From assembly GCF_964204645.1 (NCBI RefSeq), contig NC_134030.1, positions 3,885,855-3,949,854 on the forward strand: a stretch of 64,000 bases of DNA, in the 5' to 3' direction. Below are positions 24,708 through 34,795 of this stretch, in pieces. The notes beneath the pieces are model-generated. The model saw only the letters and a list, made by a program, of their open reading frames with translations. It was not told where the DNA came from and ran no database searches. The stretch comes from Tubulanus polymorphus (Eukaryota; Nemertea; Palaeonemertea; Tubulaniformes; Tubulanidae). Every line of letters begins with the position of its first letter. The stretch's first letter is position 1. A program made the position numbers and the translations under genes.

Positions 24708-24816
24708 AGCCAGGTCCCTTTGAAAAACAGGAGGGTCACATCGTATGTGACAGTCCCTGAAAAAACAGTGGGGTCCTTAAAAAATGACAGACGCGTCTGA
24801 GACCCGGGACCTGGCT
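24708..24816. mobile_element. Short foldback MITE-like element (copy 1)
   Basis: An 11-bp terminal inverted repeat, agccaggtccc / gggacctggct, encloses a perfect gtcacat-cgt-atgtgac hairpin and a 10-bp palindrome agacgcgtct. Only about 109 bp long and non-coding. Small plus-strand ORFs across it are incidental. Confidence 0.55.
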
Positions 24817-25083
24817 CTTATTGAAAACACTGCTATCATCCATCGCTTTTTCGTTACTACATTCAAAGGAATTTCTGATCTTTGTCCATTGGCCCGTTTT
24901 TACTCTTCGTCCCCTTCAATGTTCACTGTCCATTGCTTAATCATAAGGGCTTTCATGGTGCAACGATCCTACTAAGTCCCAAAGGATCAAATATCGATGA
25001 CCATTTTGACAGAACGTTTCCTTTCGTTTCTTTGTACTCAATCGACGTATCTTTTTTACATGTATGAATCATGATATTACTTT

Positions 25084-25434
25084 CCATTTCTTTTTGATTG
25101 GTTCAGCATCCTGTTGATCGATAAATCAAGTAGCACTGTTATTGCGGTGGACCGGTGGTCAACAATTTCTGTCGATTCTTTTTCATAATCCTTATCGCTT
25201 GCGGATTCTAGACTAAAGTTTCTTCAATTCTCTCGAATATCGTTAAAATTTTCTTGTATGTTTTTTAGAATTCCTCCAGCAACGATTCGAGAACTGTAAC
25301 TTGTTTTTCATCGATATCTTCTCTGAGGAGTGCTCCATTTTTCTCAACATTTTTTCAGATGTTGATAATAAACATTGTTGTTGTTGTTTCTTCAGTTCTG
25401 CCCGAATGGCTTCACCTTCAGAGGGCTCACCCAT
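25084..25434 (-). pseudogene. Decayed coding remnant, possibly retroelement gag-like (copy 1)
   Basis: On the minus strand an ORF begins MGEPSEGEAIRAELKKQ and reads about 38 residues of charged, helical sequence. After that the protein-like signal moves to another frame (EDIDEKQVTVLESLLEEF), then to a third (ESASDKDYEKESTEIV) after stops. Three protein-like stretches in sequence but in different frames suggest an old coding region broken by indels. The composition recalls the amino-terminal part of LTR-retrotransposon Gag proteins, but this is a guess. It lies in the large intron, antisense to the gene. Confidence 0.3.
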
Positions 25435-26150
25435 CCATGAAAATAATACTAAAAAATACTACTGTTGGTTATGACCAGGAATGAAGTTTTGCAGAGAGAT
25501 GACGAAGTGACGATGTGCAATCCATTGATTCTTTACTAAACTGAATTGCTGCTTTATTTCTATATTAAAAACTACAAAAGTATCAGCTTATTATCTCATG
25601 GACGGTGCGCGATCGGACGGTGTGAGCGGAAGTTGCGATTAGCACAGATGTTGCCGCGGGATCCGGATAAGTGCCAGTAACACGCTTATCTCTGTACTGA
25701 GGAGAATCATTCACAAAATCGCTACTTTTGGTTTACAGTTCCAACTTCTCTTTTTGTCAGAACGTCAAAATTCACTTCTTTTTTTTACTCTCTTTAGTAT
25801 TTGTATGATTGTAATTAGGTTGCACCAACATTGTGTAGGAAACTCAACATGTAATATGCCATAAGTACTATTTATACAGATCAATCTATCCAATATTCTT
25901 AATTATTCAGTAAAAATGAATATAGCGAAAATCTGACAAAAAAAATTGCTACTTTTCAGCTGCACCAAAGCATACGGTCCCATACAGTGGTTTAGTCAGT
26001 ATCCGGACCACAGTTTAGTCAGTATCCGGACCACAGTTTAGTCAGTAACGAAACTGTGTGATTCATTACGTTCTGAGAACAGATTTTATCAAATTTCCTC
26101 TAGCTGTTCTTCAGATAGGCCTACCCTTTGACTAAATGTTTTATTTTCAG

Positions 26151-26324
26151 AATTCTTTTATAAAAAGTATATCCTCCACCGTTATCCAGGCCTGACATTT
26201 ATCAAGGTCTATCCTGTTTTACACCTTACAAGTTCGACAGCGACATATGATATTGTTTTTTCTGTAAACGGCTGCAGCTGTATTCATAGTGAATTATTCC
26301 ACTGAATGATTCTATACTTGAATG
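26151..26324 (+). other. Candidate alternative exon inside the large intron (copy 1)
   Basis: 174 nt bounded by a good acceptor (gttttattttcag) and a good donor (gtaagt). Spliced to coding exon 1, the phase allows about 51 codons (with GLTFIKVYPVLHLTSSTATY) before a TGA 16 nt before the donor. Inclusion would truncate the protein. Could be a poison exon, an alternative C-terminus or chance. Similar sequence to its 3' part recurs near 29450-29510. Confidence 0.3.
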
Positions 26325-26474
26325 GTAAGTAGTGACTTATTTGAAATACTTAATGAATTCATTTGAAAAAGGCCTAAATTCTAAATATCATTAATTGTTC
26401 GCGTTTTAACGATGTTTGATTTTTATAGATAAAAATCTTATTATAATTTGTAGTGAATGGATTTGATTGTATGA

Positions 26475-26597
26475 AGGTACAGCAGTGGACAGTGTCGTGT
26501 GAAATGGTTTTTACACCTGATGGTTGTTTCTGAAGGTACAGTAGCCGGCAGTGTCATGTGAAATGGTTTTTAACCCTGATGGTTGTTTCTGAGAATA
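26475..26597. repeat. Two 59-bp repeats (copy 1)
   Basis: Two units of aaggtacagcagtggacagt...gatggttgtttctg, the same 59-bp family as the array at 29604-29975. Copy 2 counterpart is at 60563-60685. Confidence 0.8.
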
Positions 26598-26974
26598 ACA
26601 GTTGAAGTTTTTCGTTTGATGATGAAAATACAGAAGAAATATGAATGAAATTTTTGGTCTCATTTTTCTGTTTGTCATGCAATGAAAATGAATTAGACTT
26701 ACTTAGCAAAAACCATAGGGAAATGTACAGTACTCGAAGGAAATATCACAATTTTTGGAACTAAAATTCGGTGAAAATTCATTTTAGAAAAAAATATTTT
26801 CAAATGTATCGCATTTTATTGGATTTTTTGCCCTTAATGATACTGTAGACTTCGCTTAAACTGGTAGACGGTCTATATCTGGTATAATCTGTTCAATTCG
26901 ATGAAATAAAGATGAAATGTTGTTCTAAATACATATGTTTTGCCTTTTATGGTATTGCTCTGTTCGATGATGAT

Positions 26975-27250
26975 AATAATAACAATATTATGCGTCTGAT
27001 GTACCGGTAGCCCTAAATCCAGCAGCAGCTCAGAGCGCTTTACATTTTACGGTTTTATTGCCCCAGCCATTTAATGGTCTGCTGGGGTGAAGTAACATCC
27101 GAGCAGCTGCTAGGCGCTCAGGGGTCATCTATCAGGCCAGGTACCCAATTACTCCTGGGTGCAGAGAGGCAATGAGGATAAGTGTCTTGCCGGGGACACA
27201 ACAGTAATATACGGGGTTCGAATCCATGACGATCTGGTTTCCCAGAACGC
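26975..27250. mobile_element. SINE-like conserved invertebrate repeat (copy 1)
   Basis: Starts with a gatgatgataataataac microsatellite-like tail, then gagcgctttaca, a long middle with caggtacccaattactcctg and gaggcaatgaggata, then ggggacacaac and a B-box-like GGTTCGAATCC (27215-27225). This order is typical of a widespread short interspersed element in marine invertebrates, recognised from memory. It is non-autonomous and non-coding. Confidence 0.6.
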
Positions 27251-27369
27251 TTTCCGTATCCCATAAATGTTCACTTCATTTCCGTTTATTCCTAAACCGG
27301 TAAATTGTAATGGCTGTTTCCCTATATTATAGAATACATTTATGTACTATCAACCTTCTATCTCTGCTA

Positions 27370-27413
27370 GCAAAAATACATAAAAACATACATACATCTT
27401 TATGTATTTTTGC
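27370..27413. repeat. Perfect 15-bp inverted repeat (copy 1)
   Basis: gcaaaaatacataaa and tttatgtatttttgc pair perfectly around a 14-nt loop, with ctag extending the stem past a small bulge. It could be a MITE remnant or a transcribed hairpin. No flanking evidence separates these. Confidence 0.7.
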
Positions 27414-28383
27414 TGCTAGTGATTAGGCCTTATGTTCTATTAATGCACACGCATGACTGGTCATAGTTTCCATTACTCAAAGAGGACATCACAAGTGAAC
27501 TGAATCGGAGGAAAATGTTGCGGGATAAAGAAACGTGAAATGTCCAGTCTATTGAAGGACTTGTGTTTGTGTGTAATTAGAGAAAAACCCTCAGAGTGCC
27601 CATCATTGTTACTTAAAAGCAGGAAAATCAGTAGAAACTTTGGAGCTCAATAGAGTGAAAACTGTAAGAGATAAAGCTGGTAATTGAAAAGTTTGTAGGG
27701 TATGACCCTTGGATAATTTTGGTGATGATTATTCTTACTGAAAGTGAAGTCCTATGCAAATGAGCTAATTCGCATAAATCATAATCAGTGACCTATTTAT
27801 TTGAAAACCCCCTAAATTGTAGGTATCAAAATGAACAAATCGGGTATCTAGCCTCAGCTAACAGCTGACAATGGAATATTCTATGTCTACGGTCAGAAAT
27901 ATATATTTTATGGGTAATTATAATTAGTAAATGAGCTAATAATTAAATCATGTGACCTCCGGATAAGTACCCGCTACTTTCAAATGCAAAAAAACTCAAA
28001 TATTTCGAATAGCAACACCATAAAAACGCAGCATAAAAACTTACTAATGGGTGCTGCCATTTAATCAAACCATTTAGCGGCAGGTTTCTCCGCTGAATTC
28101 TATGCGACTAAACTGCTATAAGAAATGTCGACGAAAGTCGACAGGGCACTGAAAAAGTTATAGAAGGAATTTGGGGATTCACTACATGGTCAGATTGTAT
28201 AAAATACAAAGAAATTGATTATTTTGACCGCTATTAGGCTCAATAAAACTTCATCAATTGATTTTTGCAATTCTTAAAAGCTGGTAACAGCCTAATTAGG
28301 TAGAAAAATGAAGGTGCCAAACTGTAGCGGTTTAGGCGGAGGTTCATGCAATCCAACCGTAAGTTTTAACTACAGCACTCAAC

Positions 28384-28444
28384 CTTACCCTAACAGTTTT
28401 CCTAGTGGTAAAAGGGACCCTAAATCTCACCCTCACCCTAATGA
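28384..28444. repeat. Degenerate telomere-like CCCTAA repeats, left of PLE remnant
   Basis: Interspersed ccctaa and ccctca units upstream of the GIY-YIG remnant, only in copy 1. A similar set (taaccc, cctaaccct) lies downstream at about 28918-28980. Confidence 0.5.
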
Positions 28445-28850
28445 GATGAAAAACGCCGAGATATCGCATTTGCCCCCTCATCCGAGAAACAACCGTTTGC
28501 CGCAGCCACAACAATGCACACGATCCGCTGCACAATTAATTGCGCGACCCGTGAAATCATATACTGCATCGAATGCACCAAGTGCAACCTGCTGTACGTC
28601 GGCCTAACCGGAATGTCTTTACAAGAACGCGTCACACATCACGTCTCGCGCATCAGAACGAATAATTCGTCTCGCACCACTTCAACCAGGTCGACCACAC
28701 CTACCAACACTTTCGGGTGTATGGTCTCCAACACCTACCAGGCTCGACGAGACCGATCCGCGAAGCAGCCAAACGAGACTGGATACTACGACACGAACAC
28801 GCCCCGAAGCATCAATGTCCCGTAGACCGCCTCATTACAACATTTAATTC
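28438..28850 (+). pseudogene. Penelope-like element GIY-YIG endonuclease remnant, frameshifted (copy 1)
   Basis: One frame gives IIYCIECTKCNLLYVGLTG, the PLE-type GIY-YIG core with its CxxCxxC cluster, then SLQERVTHH with the conserved Arg. A 7-bp loss relative to copy 2, near 28668, shifts the frame. A second frame continues HFNQVDHTYQHFRVYGL, then REAAKRDWI and about 27 more codons to a stop near 28865. The usual catalytic Glu before the Trp-Ile appears to be replaced. Reverse transcriptase is absent, so this is a dead 3' end of a PLE. Degenerate CCCTAA-like repeats flank it on both sides. Confidence 0.75.
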
Positions 28851-28917
28851 ATGCTTTTCTTTACAGGGATAACCCGCTGCCCTTGCACTAATGGGGTCTC
28901 CTTACCTTCGGTTTGGT

Positions 28918-28980
28918 CCCGTAACCCTTAACTCTAATCCTAACCCTCTGGACCCTCCAGGCCCTAACCCCATCTAAACC
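28918..28980. repeat. Degenerate telomere-like CCCTAA repeats, right of PLE remnant
   Basis: taacccttaactctaatcct and further ccctaaccc-type units. Absent from copy 2 through the 2.94-kb deletion. Confidence 0.5.
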
Positions 28981-29449
28981 CGATTGTTGGATATTTATGT
29001 TTATATATCTATATATGGGCAGTCATGCGTTACTGCATTGGTCGGACATTGTCACGGGTTACCACGGGAGATTTATATAGTCAGTAGAATACAGTCCTTT
29101 ATTGAGAAAACGTGTTAGTTTTTTGAGGGAAGGATTTTGCCCCCTTTTTACAGCGTCTTGACACCGATATGAACCAAATAAACCCAATAAATGACTTAAT
29201 TGTTACTTTTATTAGATTGTATTATAATTTGAAGCTGCATTCGCAAAATATCCACTATTTACGCTTAAAAGGTTTGGAATTTAGGGGTGTGTCACGGATG
29301 CCAGCCTCCAGCTTTGCTTTTTATAAGCCAAGTAGGTCTAACAGGACAGCGGTTAAGCCATTAACTGCACTGCAGGGTAAGTCAGTAACCGGACTGCAGG
29401 TTTAGTCCAGTGACTGGACTGCTGTTTAGTCAGTAAACAATGGGTTGAA

Positions 29450-29520
29450 GGGCTGCAGCTGTAATCATAGTGAATTATTCTACTGATGGATCCAATATTC
29501 AAAATGTAAGTAATATCCTT
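29450..29520 (+). repeat. Paralogous fragment of the 26.3-kb candidate exon
   Basis: ggctgcagctgtaatcatag and the following gtgaattatt match 26268-26330, ending in a similar gtaagta donor. With the 59-bp units that follow in both places, this indicates a local duplication inside the intron. Confidence 0.6.
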
Positions 29521-29603
29521 CATTGTTTACTGTTTCTATTGTTTATTCGGTTTCTATTAATAAAAACATGTTTATAATTTGTAGTAAAATGGTTTTAAGC
29601 CCA

Positions 29604-29975
29604 GGTGGTTGTTTCTGGAGGTACAGCAGCGGGCAGCGTCGTGTGCAATGGTTTTTACCCCGGGTGGTTGTTTCTGGAGGTACAGTTGCGGGCAGCGTCG
29701 TGTGAAATGGTTTTTACCCCTGGTGGTTGTTTCTGGAGGTACAGCAGCGGGCAGCGTCGTGTGAAATGGTTTTTACCCCTGGTGGTTGTTTCTGGAGGTA
29801 CAGCTGCGGGCAGCGTCGTGTGAAATGGTTTTTACCCCTGGTGGTTGTTTCTGGAGGTACAGCAGCGGCAGCGTCGTTTGAAATGGTTTTTACCCCTGGT
29901 GGTTGTTTCTGGAGGTACAGTTGCGGGCAGTGTCGTGTGAAATGGTTTTACCCCTGGTGGTTGTTTCTGAAAGTA
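29604..29975. repeat. 59-bp minisatellite, about six units (copy 1 only)
   Basis: Units built on ggtggttgtttctggaggta, spaced exactly 59 bp at 29604, 29663 and 29722 and onward. Some contain gctgcgggcagc, a 5-bp stem with a 2-nt loop. ORFs here read the repeat in rotating frames and are not genes. Confidence 0.92.
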
Positions 29976-30537
29976 AAAGAAAACCTGCGCCCACTGTGAG
30001 ATACTTGTAAAACTGATGTTGATTCTACAAATTCTGTTGTTTGCTGATTGGTCGGTTTCTACTGGTTTTCCATTTCAGTTTAGTGAAATTCTTTTATATA
30101 ATTGGTCAGAAAACACTCTTGGAATTCTGCTATTGTTATTATTTTTTTCCCTTTCGAGAGAGCAAAAGTAAAAAAAGATGTATGTCCTCTTTAGATTCGA
30201 CTGCTACCATACAGGACGCCGTGGACATTGTTGTAGTGGTGCCACATCATGTTCGAATGTCAGAAAACCCATTATCACTGTATTGCAGCTATAATTTTTG
30301 TGTTGTTATTTATATTATAAAAAGTTAAGTCAATGAAATATAAGAAAATTTGTCATAAATTAATCAGTATTTTTGGTTTGAAATACAATTTAGGAAAATA
30401 TTCTTAACGTATATTGTATTTTTGTGGAAGATATGAGGAACGGGTGATCGTGTTGTTATAGAATGCCTTTCTTCATATGATGATGTCATTTCTAGGCAAG
30501 AATTTTCATTGCTTGCAATTTCAGTTTAAAGCCTGCA

Positions 30538-30918
30538 GCATACGGCATGACATTTGTTTCACCAAAACAGAAAACACGTTTTTCACAAAACGTTTTGAAT
30601 AAATGTTTTGAAAAAACTTTCAATGGACACGGCATAACGAAAAAGCGCAGAAAATATTTCTTGCACCACGGAATCCATGGAGACAACAATGATCTCAGTT
30701 ATTCACGTCAATTTTTGTAATGCCATGTGATGCATTGTTGCTCGGTGATTGGTTATTCAGCCATGGATTTTGCAAAACACAACATGCACCGCACATGTGA
30801 CGAAAAACGTTTTTCTGTTTGGCGTTTTGTGTTTCGACTCCCCCGCACACGGCATAACAAAACACATCGAAAACGTTTTTCACGAGGAGAAAACTTTTTT
30901 TTTTGCGGTGCCGTATGC
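30538..30918. mobile_element. MITE-like element with gcatacggca terminal inverted repeats (copy 1 only)
   Basis: gcatacggca (30538-30547) and tgccgtatgc (30909-30918) are exact reverse complements. The interior has several aaaacg/cgtttt blocks and two cacggcataac strings, suggesting nested or duplicated ends. No transposase. Overlapping ORFs on both strands reflect the inverted structure. Confidence 0.6.
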
Positions 30919-30959
30919 GATGGGCTTAACTTCATACTCTCGCAGTTAAAATAAAATCC

Positions 30960-32140
30960 TAAATTTTTATGTAAGGTATAACGTGGCTTAAAGATGAAGC
31001 CTATTTTATTTGGAAGTTACCGCATTTAAGATGGCTAATGGGCGGCCATTTTTAATTTGTGTATGGGTCCTGCCCGCGTATATGGGTTCCGCATTACTAT
31101 AATTAATATAATCATAATTTTTGCACTTGCAAGACCCAATCTGGATTTTTTGTTACAAAGGCACATGTAATAATTTGCTCACATGCGAGCGGCTTGAGAT
31201 GAAGATATATGTATCTGTATATAAATCTATGTTGTAATACCATATGAGGTAGACGACTGACTGGCAGCCATCTTCAATTACAAAATCATACATTTTGGCT
31301 TAGAAATATAGATTTATTTTATGTGGAGCTTTGATAAATCAGATGAGAATGTTAGATGATATTGTGTATCGGTAGATGTATTCAAGTCATACTGCCATTC
31401 AAGATAATTTTCTTGGCCTATAGCCTAACTGTGAATATATGTCATATAGAGCAATATGATATCTCATGAATTGATTAATTTTTGCACATCACTGAACCGC
31501 ATAACGATATTCATCACAAAATAATTGATACTCGACCTTGGTGTGGGTAGTCTGAATACCAGTCAATGAATGGGCAAAAATGGGTAGTAGATACTAGACA
31601 GGGTGGGTTATTTTGGGGATGTCTAGGCAAATGCAAAATTCTGGTTGATTATAATCTATTGTTTTGGTGGGTTATTTCATAAAACATCCCTGATATGCCC
31701 AGCTGAAAGTTTATAAAGTATAGTCTTGATTCGTTTCAATATCAAATCGACACTAGATTTTACCCCTACATTTTAGATACCAGTAACTAGCGTAGTACCC
31801 GTCCATGGATGGATTGTCATAAATGTATTGGATATAGTTATAAAATGTACGCTGAAAGATTCCATTATCTGCTTCATTTATGATCTACTATACCGTTGTC
31901 TAACAATACGGTTATTACAGATAATGAGAGTGGTAAAATTGTTTTTACAACAGCGTTAGAGGGTGGCAACCATCTCTTGCAACCAGCGACATGACAAATA
32001 TGGTTGTTTCCGAATGTTCAACTGGCCCTTCGTTCATTCTTCCATCACATCACCTTCCATTACCTATCAATGAATATCGCCTGCTGCATTATTTTATAGG
32101 TTACTTTTTACAGATATCAAAAATTGTATGCGTACTATTC
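30960..32140. other. Intron sequence without a recognised element (copy 1)
   Basis: AT-rich intronic sequence leading to the terminal exon acceptor. The part before 31723 is missing from copy 2. I see no gene or repeat that I can name. Confidence 0.4.
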
Positions 32141-32172
32141 GTGATCCTTAATGTTTGGTTTTTTCATTCCAG

Positions 32173-32921
32173 ATTTGGATGTTTTAACAGCAATACAGAG
32201 AAACAAGTCTGAAGCAGCCCGCGAAGCTCGTAACATCTTTGGAGCTTTCGTTAACAGGTGCGTTGACTCCCTTCGCGAGCCTGAGGAGCAAGCTCCTCCT
32301 TTAGTTATTGTGCCACCTTTTGAGCTTGCTCTTCCGCAGGAGGCGGACCCTGCTCCTGTACATCTGGAGCAGGAGGACGCCCCTGCCGTGGGGACCCCGA
32401 CAGAGGCCCCACCGCTTCAGACGCCCGCACTGCGTCGGTCGCCCCGTAGAAATATAAATCCAGATATCAATTATGCAATAGGTTCGGGGCGTCCCAAAAC
32501 AAAAAAGGGCAAACGTGCGGCTCGTCCTCCTCCACCGAGACAACCAAATTTTGAGGAGGAGAGCAGTGATGAGGAATTCGCCACTCCTGGAGCGACATCA
32601 CCACCAGGGCCCGCAACACCACCACCACCACCACCACCATCAACTGGACCAGCATCAACGATACCACGAATAAGACGAAACAAAAGAAGAATTGAAGAAG
32701 AAAATGAAAATAATGAAACACCTAATATTACGCCCGCCCAGGCGTCAACATCGGGCGCTCCAGTGGGGGCACCACCCTCCCCCGCTGTTGAGCTTATCGC
32801 GCGCGGCCCTGGTTGGTCTAAAAACATTGATTACCACGATCCCATCAAAATGCTCCGCGATGTTGAAGGGGCCTTTAAAGGAAAATTTCAAATGGTTAAA
32901 CGTCGGCGAACATCAAAGTAA
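32173..32921 (+). CDS. Orphan proline-rich nuclear-type protein, terminal coding exon (copy 1)
   Basis: Acceptor ttttttcattccag, then residues 34-282 of a predicted 282-residue protein, stop TAA at 32919. Order of regions: helical segment to about residue 72 (continuing from exon 1); proline/acid-rich linker 73-118; basic RRSPRRN at 121-127; SGRPKTKKGKR at 138-148, resembling an AT-hook; acidic serine cluster EEESSDEE at 161-168 (CK2-type); polyproline run of seven at 183-189; basic RIRRNKRR at 199-206 followed by a Glu/Asn tract; and a better-structured C-terminus (about 238-282) ending in KRRRTSK, a plausible nuclear signal. GC content is well above the surroundings. A chromatin- or RNA-binding role is inference from composition only. 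No catalytic motif or known domain is seen. Confidence 0.85.
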
Positions 32922-32973
32922 ATCAGCCCCTTCACTTGCCATCACCCGGGCAACAACATCAGCCCACGCACGT

Positions 32974-33030
32974 CTGCAGATCGGCACTTCTTGAAACTCA
33001 GTTTTCCCTTCCTCCTTCGTCGATCTGCAG
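32974..33030 (+). repeat. 10-bp inverted repeat in the presumed 3' UTR (copy 1)
   Basis: ctgcagatcg (32974-32983) is matched exactly by cgatctgcag (33021-33030) with a 37-nt, pyrimidine-rich loop. It could fold in the mRNA. The right arm of copy 2 is cut by the window end. Confidence 0.5.
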
Positions 33031-33114
33031 GTCACGCAGTGTTAAATATCTGTCAACACTCCTTGAACCAGTGGGCGTGCAGTCCTTCCTTACTTTTATT
33101 TTGAAAAATATAAA

Positions 33115-33120
33115 AATAAA
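33115..33120 (+). other. Poly(A) signal candidate of the gene (copy 1)
   Basis: AATAAA about 195 bases after the stop codon, followed by T-rich sequence. It is the first canonical hexamer downstream of the stop. The matching position in copy 2 is beyond the window. Confidence 0.5.
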
Positions 33121-33351
33121 AAACCAGACCTTTATTTAATCATTGTTTTTATGGAGTTTTTACGGTTTCTCCAAAAAAATTTAAAATGATACAAATATAA
33201 AAAAATTCATGATCATTTCATCAATTTATTTATTTTTTGGATTAAAAGAAATTTTTTTCCATCATCTCCCATTCTCATTCATATACATTTTAAATCATTT
33301 ATTTATTTATTTTTTTGACTGTACGTCCCACTGTGTTCCATACCATTTTTG

Positions 33352-33720
33352 CAACACCTTATTCATTAAGGTCCATTTTGCTTCTCACGATACTGAAGCA
33401 TTTACCATTTTTGGATTTCCTCTTGCAAAACCTTATTAACTATGGTTCATTTTGCTTCTCACAATGCTGAAGCATTTACCATCCTCGCATTACCTCTTAC
33501 AACACCTTATTAACTAAGGTTCATTGTGCTTCTCATGATGCTGAAGCATTTACCATCCTTGCATTACCTCTTACAACACCTTATTAACTAAGGTTCATTG
33601 TGCTTCTCATGATGCTGAAGCATTTACCATCCTTGCATTACCTTTTACAACACCTTATTAACTAAGGTTCATTGTGCTTCTCATGATGCTGAAGCATTTA
33701 CCATTTTTGTATGGTCTTTC
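33352..33720. repeat. 74-bp tandem array, about five units
   Basis: aacaccttattaact recurs at 74-bp spacing (33501, 33575, 33649). Each unit holds atgctgaagcat, a perfect 5-bp stem with a 2-nt loop. Beyond the window end in copy 2. Confidence 0.9.
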
Positions 33721-33779
33721 TTATGAGTCATCTATTCTAACGCTATGGTCGGCCGTTGCAAAATCTCTTTCGGGATATG

Positions 33780-33990
33780 CAGGGAATCAATTCCTATAAT
33801 AACTCCTATGGAGTTTGAAAAAGGTGGATTTTTCAAATCAAAAGGAACAGCATTCACATGTGATTCCTTATCGAACTAGGAAGGTGCAGAAGGAATAGCT
33901 ATGTTTCACACACATAATGCGTTTCCTTATGAAGCTGAAAATAACGTGGAGAAGGAACAGCTATGTTTCACATAATGCGATTCCTTAGGA
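33780..33990. repeat. Imperfect ~60-bp repeats with gaaggaacagctatgtttca
   Basis: Two to three diverged units of gaaggaacagctatgtttca followed by aatgcg and ttcctta. The remaining sequence to the unit boundary at 34187 shows no gene. Confidence 0.55.
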
Positions 33991-34611
33991 AACTACATTG
34001 AAACAGATTGTTCAATGTTCCATGTTGCCCCCTCCCCACAAATACTATGACGTTTATACGTCAATTGTAAAACCATTATATCGTTATTAACATACTTGTT
34101 TTTCTAATTACAGAATTAAAGATTAATTTAATGTGACATGAAAACTTGAATGATTGAAATGTTAATATCTAATGCTCAACAACGCATGAAAATCCTTCAC
34201 ATGTGAGCGGAAGGATTGAAAATGTTTACTCAGGAAGGAAAAGGAATATATATTTATATACGTGAGATTGCCTGGATTAAAAATTGCACAAGAAAGGAAA
34301 CCACAGCAAAGACTACGGTAATCAATTTCATCACATTTCTAAGGTGCGAAAGTTCACTGGATCAGTGATCAATCCATGAATTTATGAGTTCTTAATTGAA
34401 CATGGAAAATCTGCAAAAATGCAATGATAAAGAATCTTGGATAAAAAAAGAATAAAATAAAGATCTTGGATTAGAGATTTAGTCGTAATCACTTCAGTGA
34501 TCAGGTTTTATTGATTGATATTGATCTCTACTTATTCTAACGATCACCAGGATGATGATTTGAGTTTAAGATTCTTGTTAGATTAATCTGCATCTCTTGT
34601 TGAAATCAATA

Positions 34612-34795
34612 AGGCATATGAGAGAGGAGGTCTGAGATATGAGAGAGGCAGTTGGGGAGGTATGAGAGTGGAGGTTCAGGAGAGTGGAGGTTCAGGAGAG
34701 AGGAGGTTCAGGGAATATGAAAGTTTATGGAGATATAGTAGAGAGTGTATGGAAGTATGATAGAGGAGTTTAAGGAGATATCATAGAGGAGATTG
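34612..34795. repeat. G/A-rich imperfect repeat tract (copy 2)
   Basis: Counterpart of the tract at 418-595 with a few substitutions. The surrounding 34188-36260 is AT-rich and I see no gene in it. Confidence 0.6.

Larger units (their letters stand above)
1..34187. repeat. 34-kb tandem segmental duplication, copy 1
   Basis: The sequence at position 1 recurs at 34188, and from there the two halves stay collinear to the window end. The offset drifts as satellites gain or lose units: about 34197 near 2.1 kb, 33827 near 4.6 kb, 34111 near 20.3 kb and 30976 at the last exon. By eye the identity of single-copy parts is about 97-98%. The left edge is only the window edge, so the true breakpoint and phase are unknown. 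Each copy holds the same order of satellites, exon-like repeats, a promoter and one coding gene. Confidence 0.97.

Noticed and set aside
32301-32827. Minus-strand ORFs across the terminal exon
   Set aside because: Shadows of the GC-rich coding exon on the opposite strand, with Gly/Val runs mirroring the polyproline codons.
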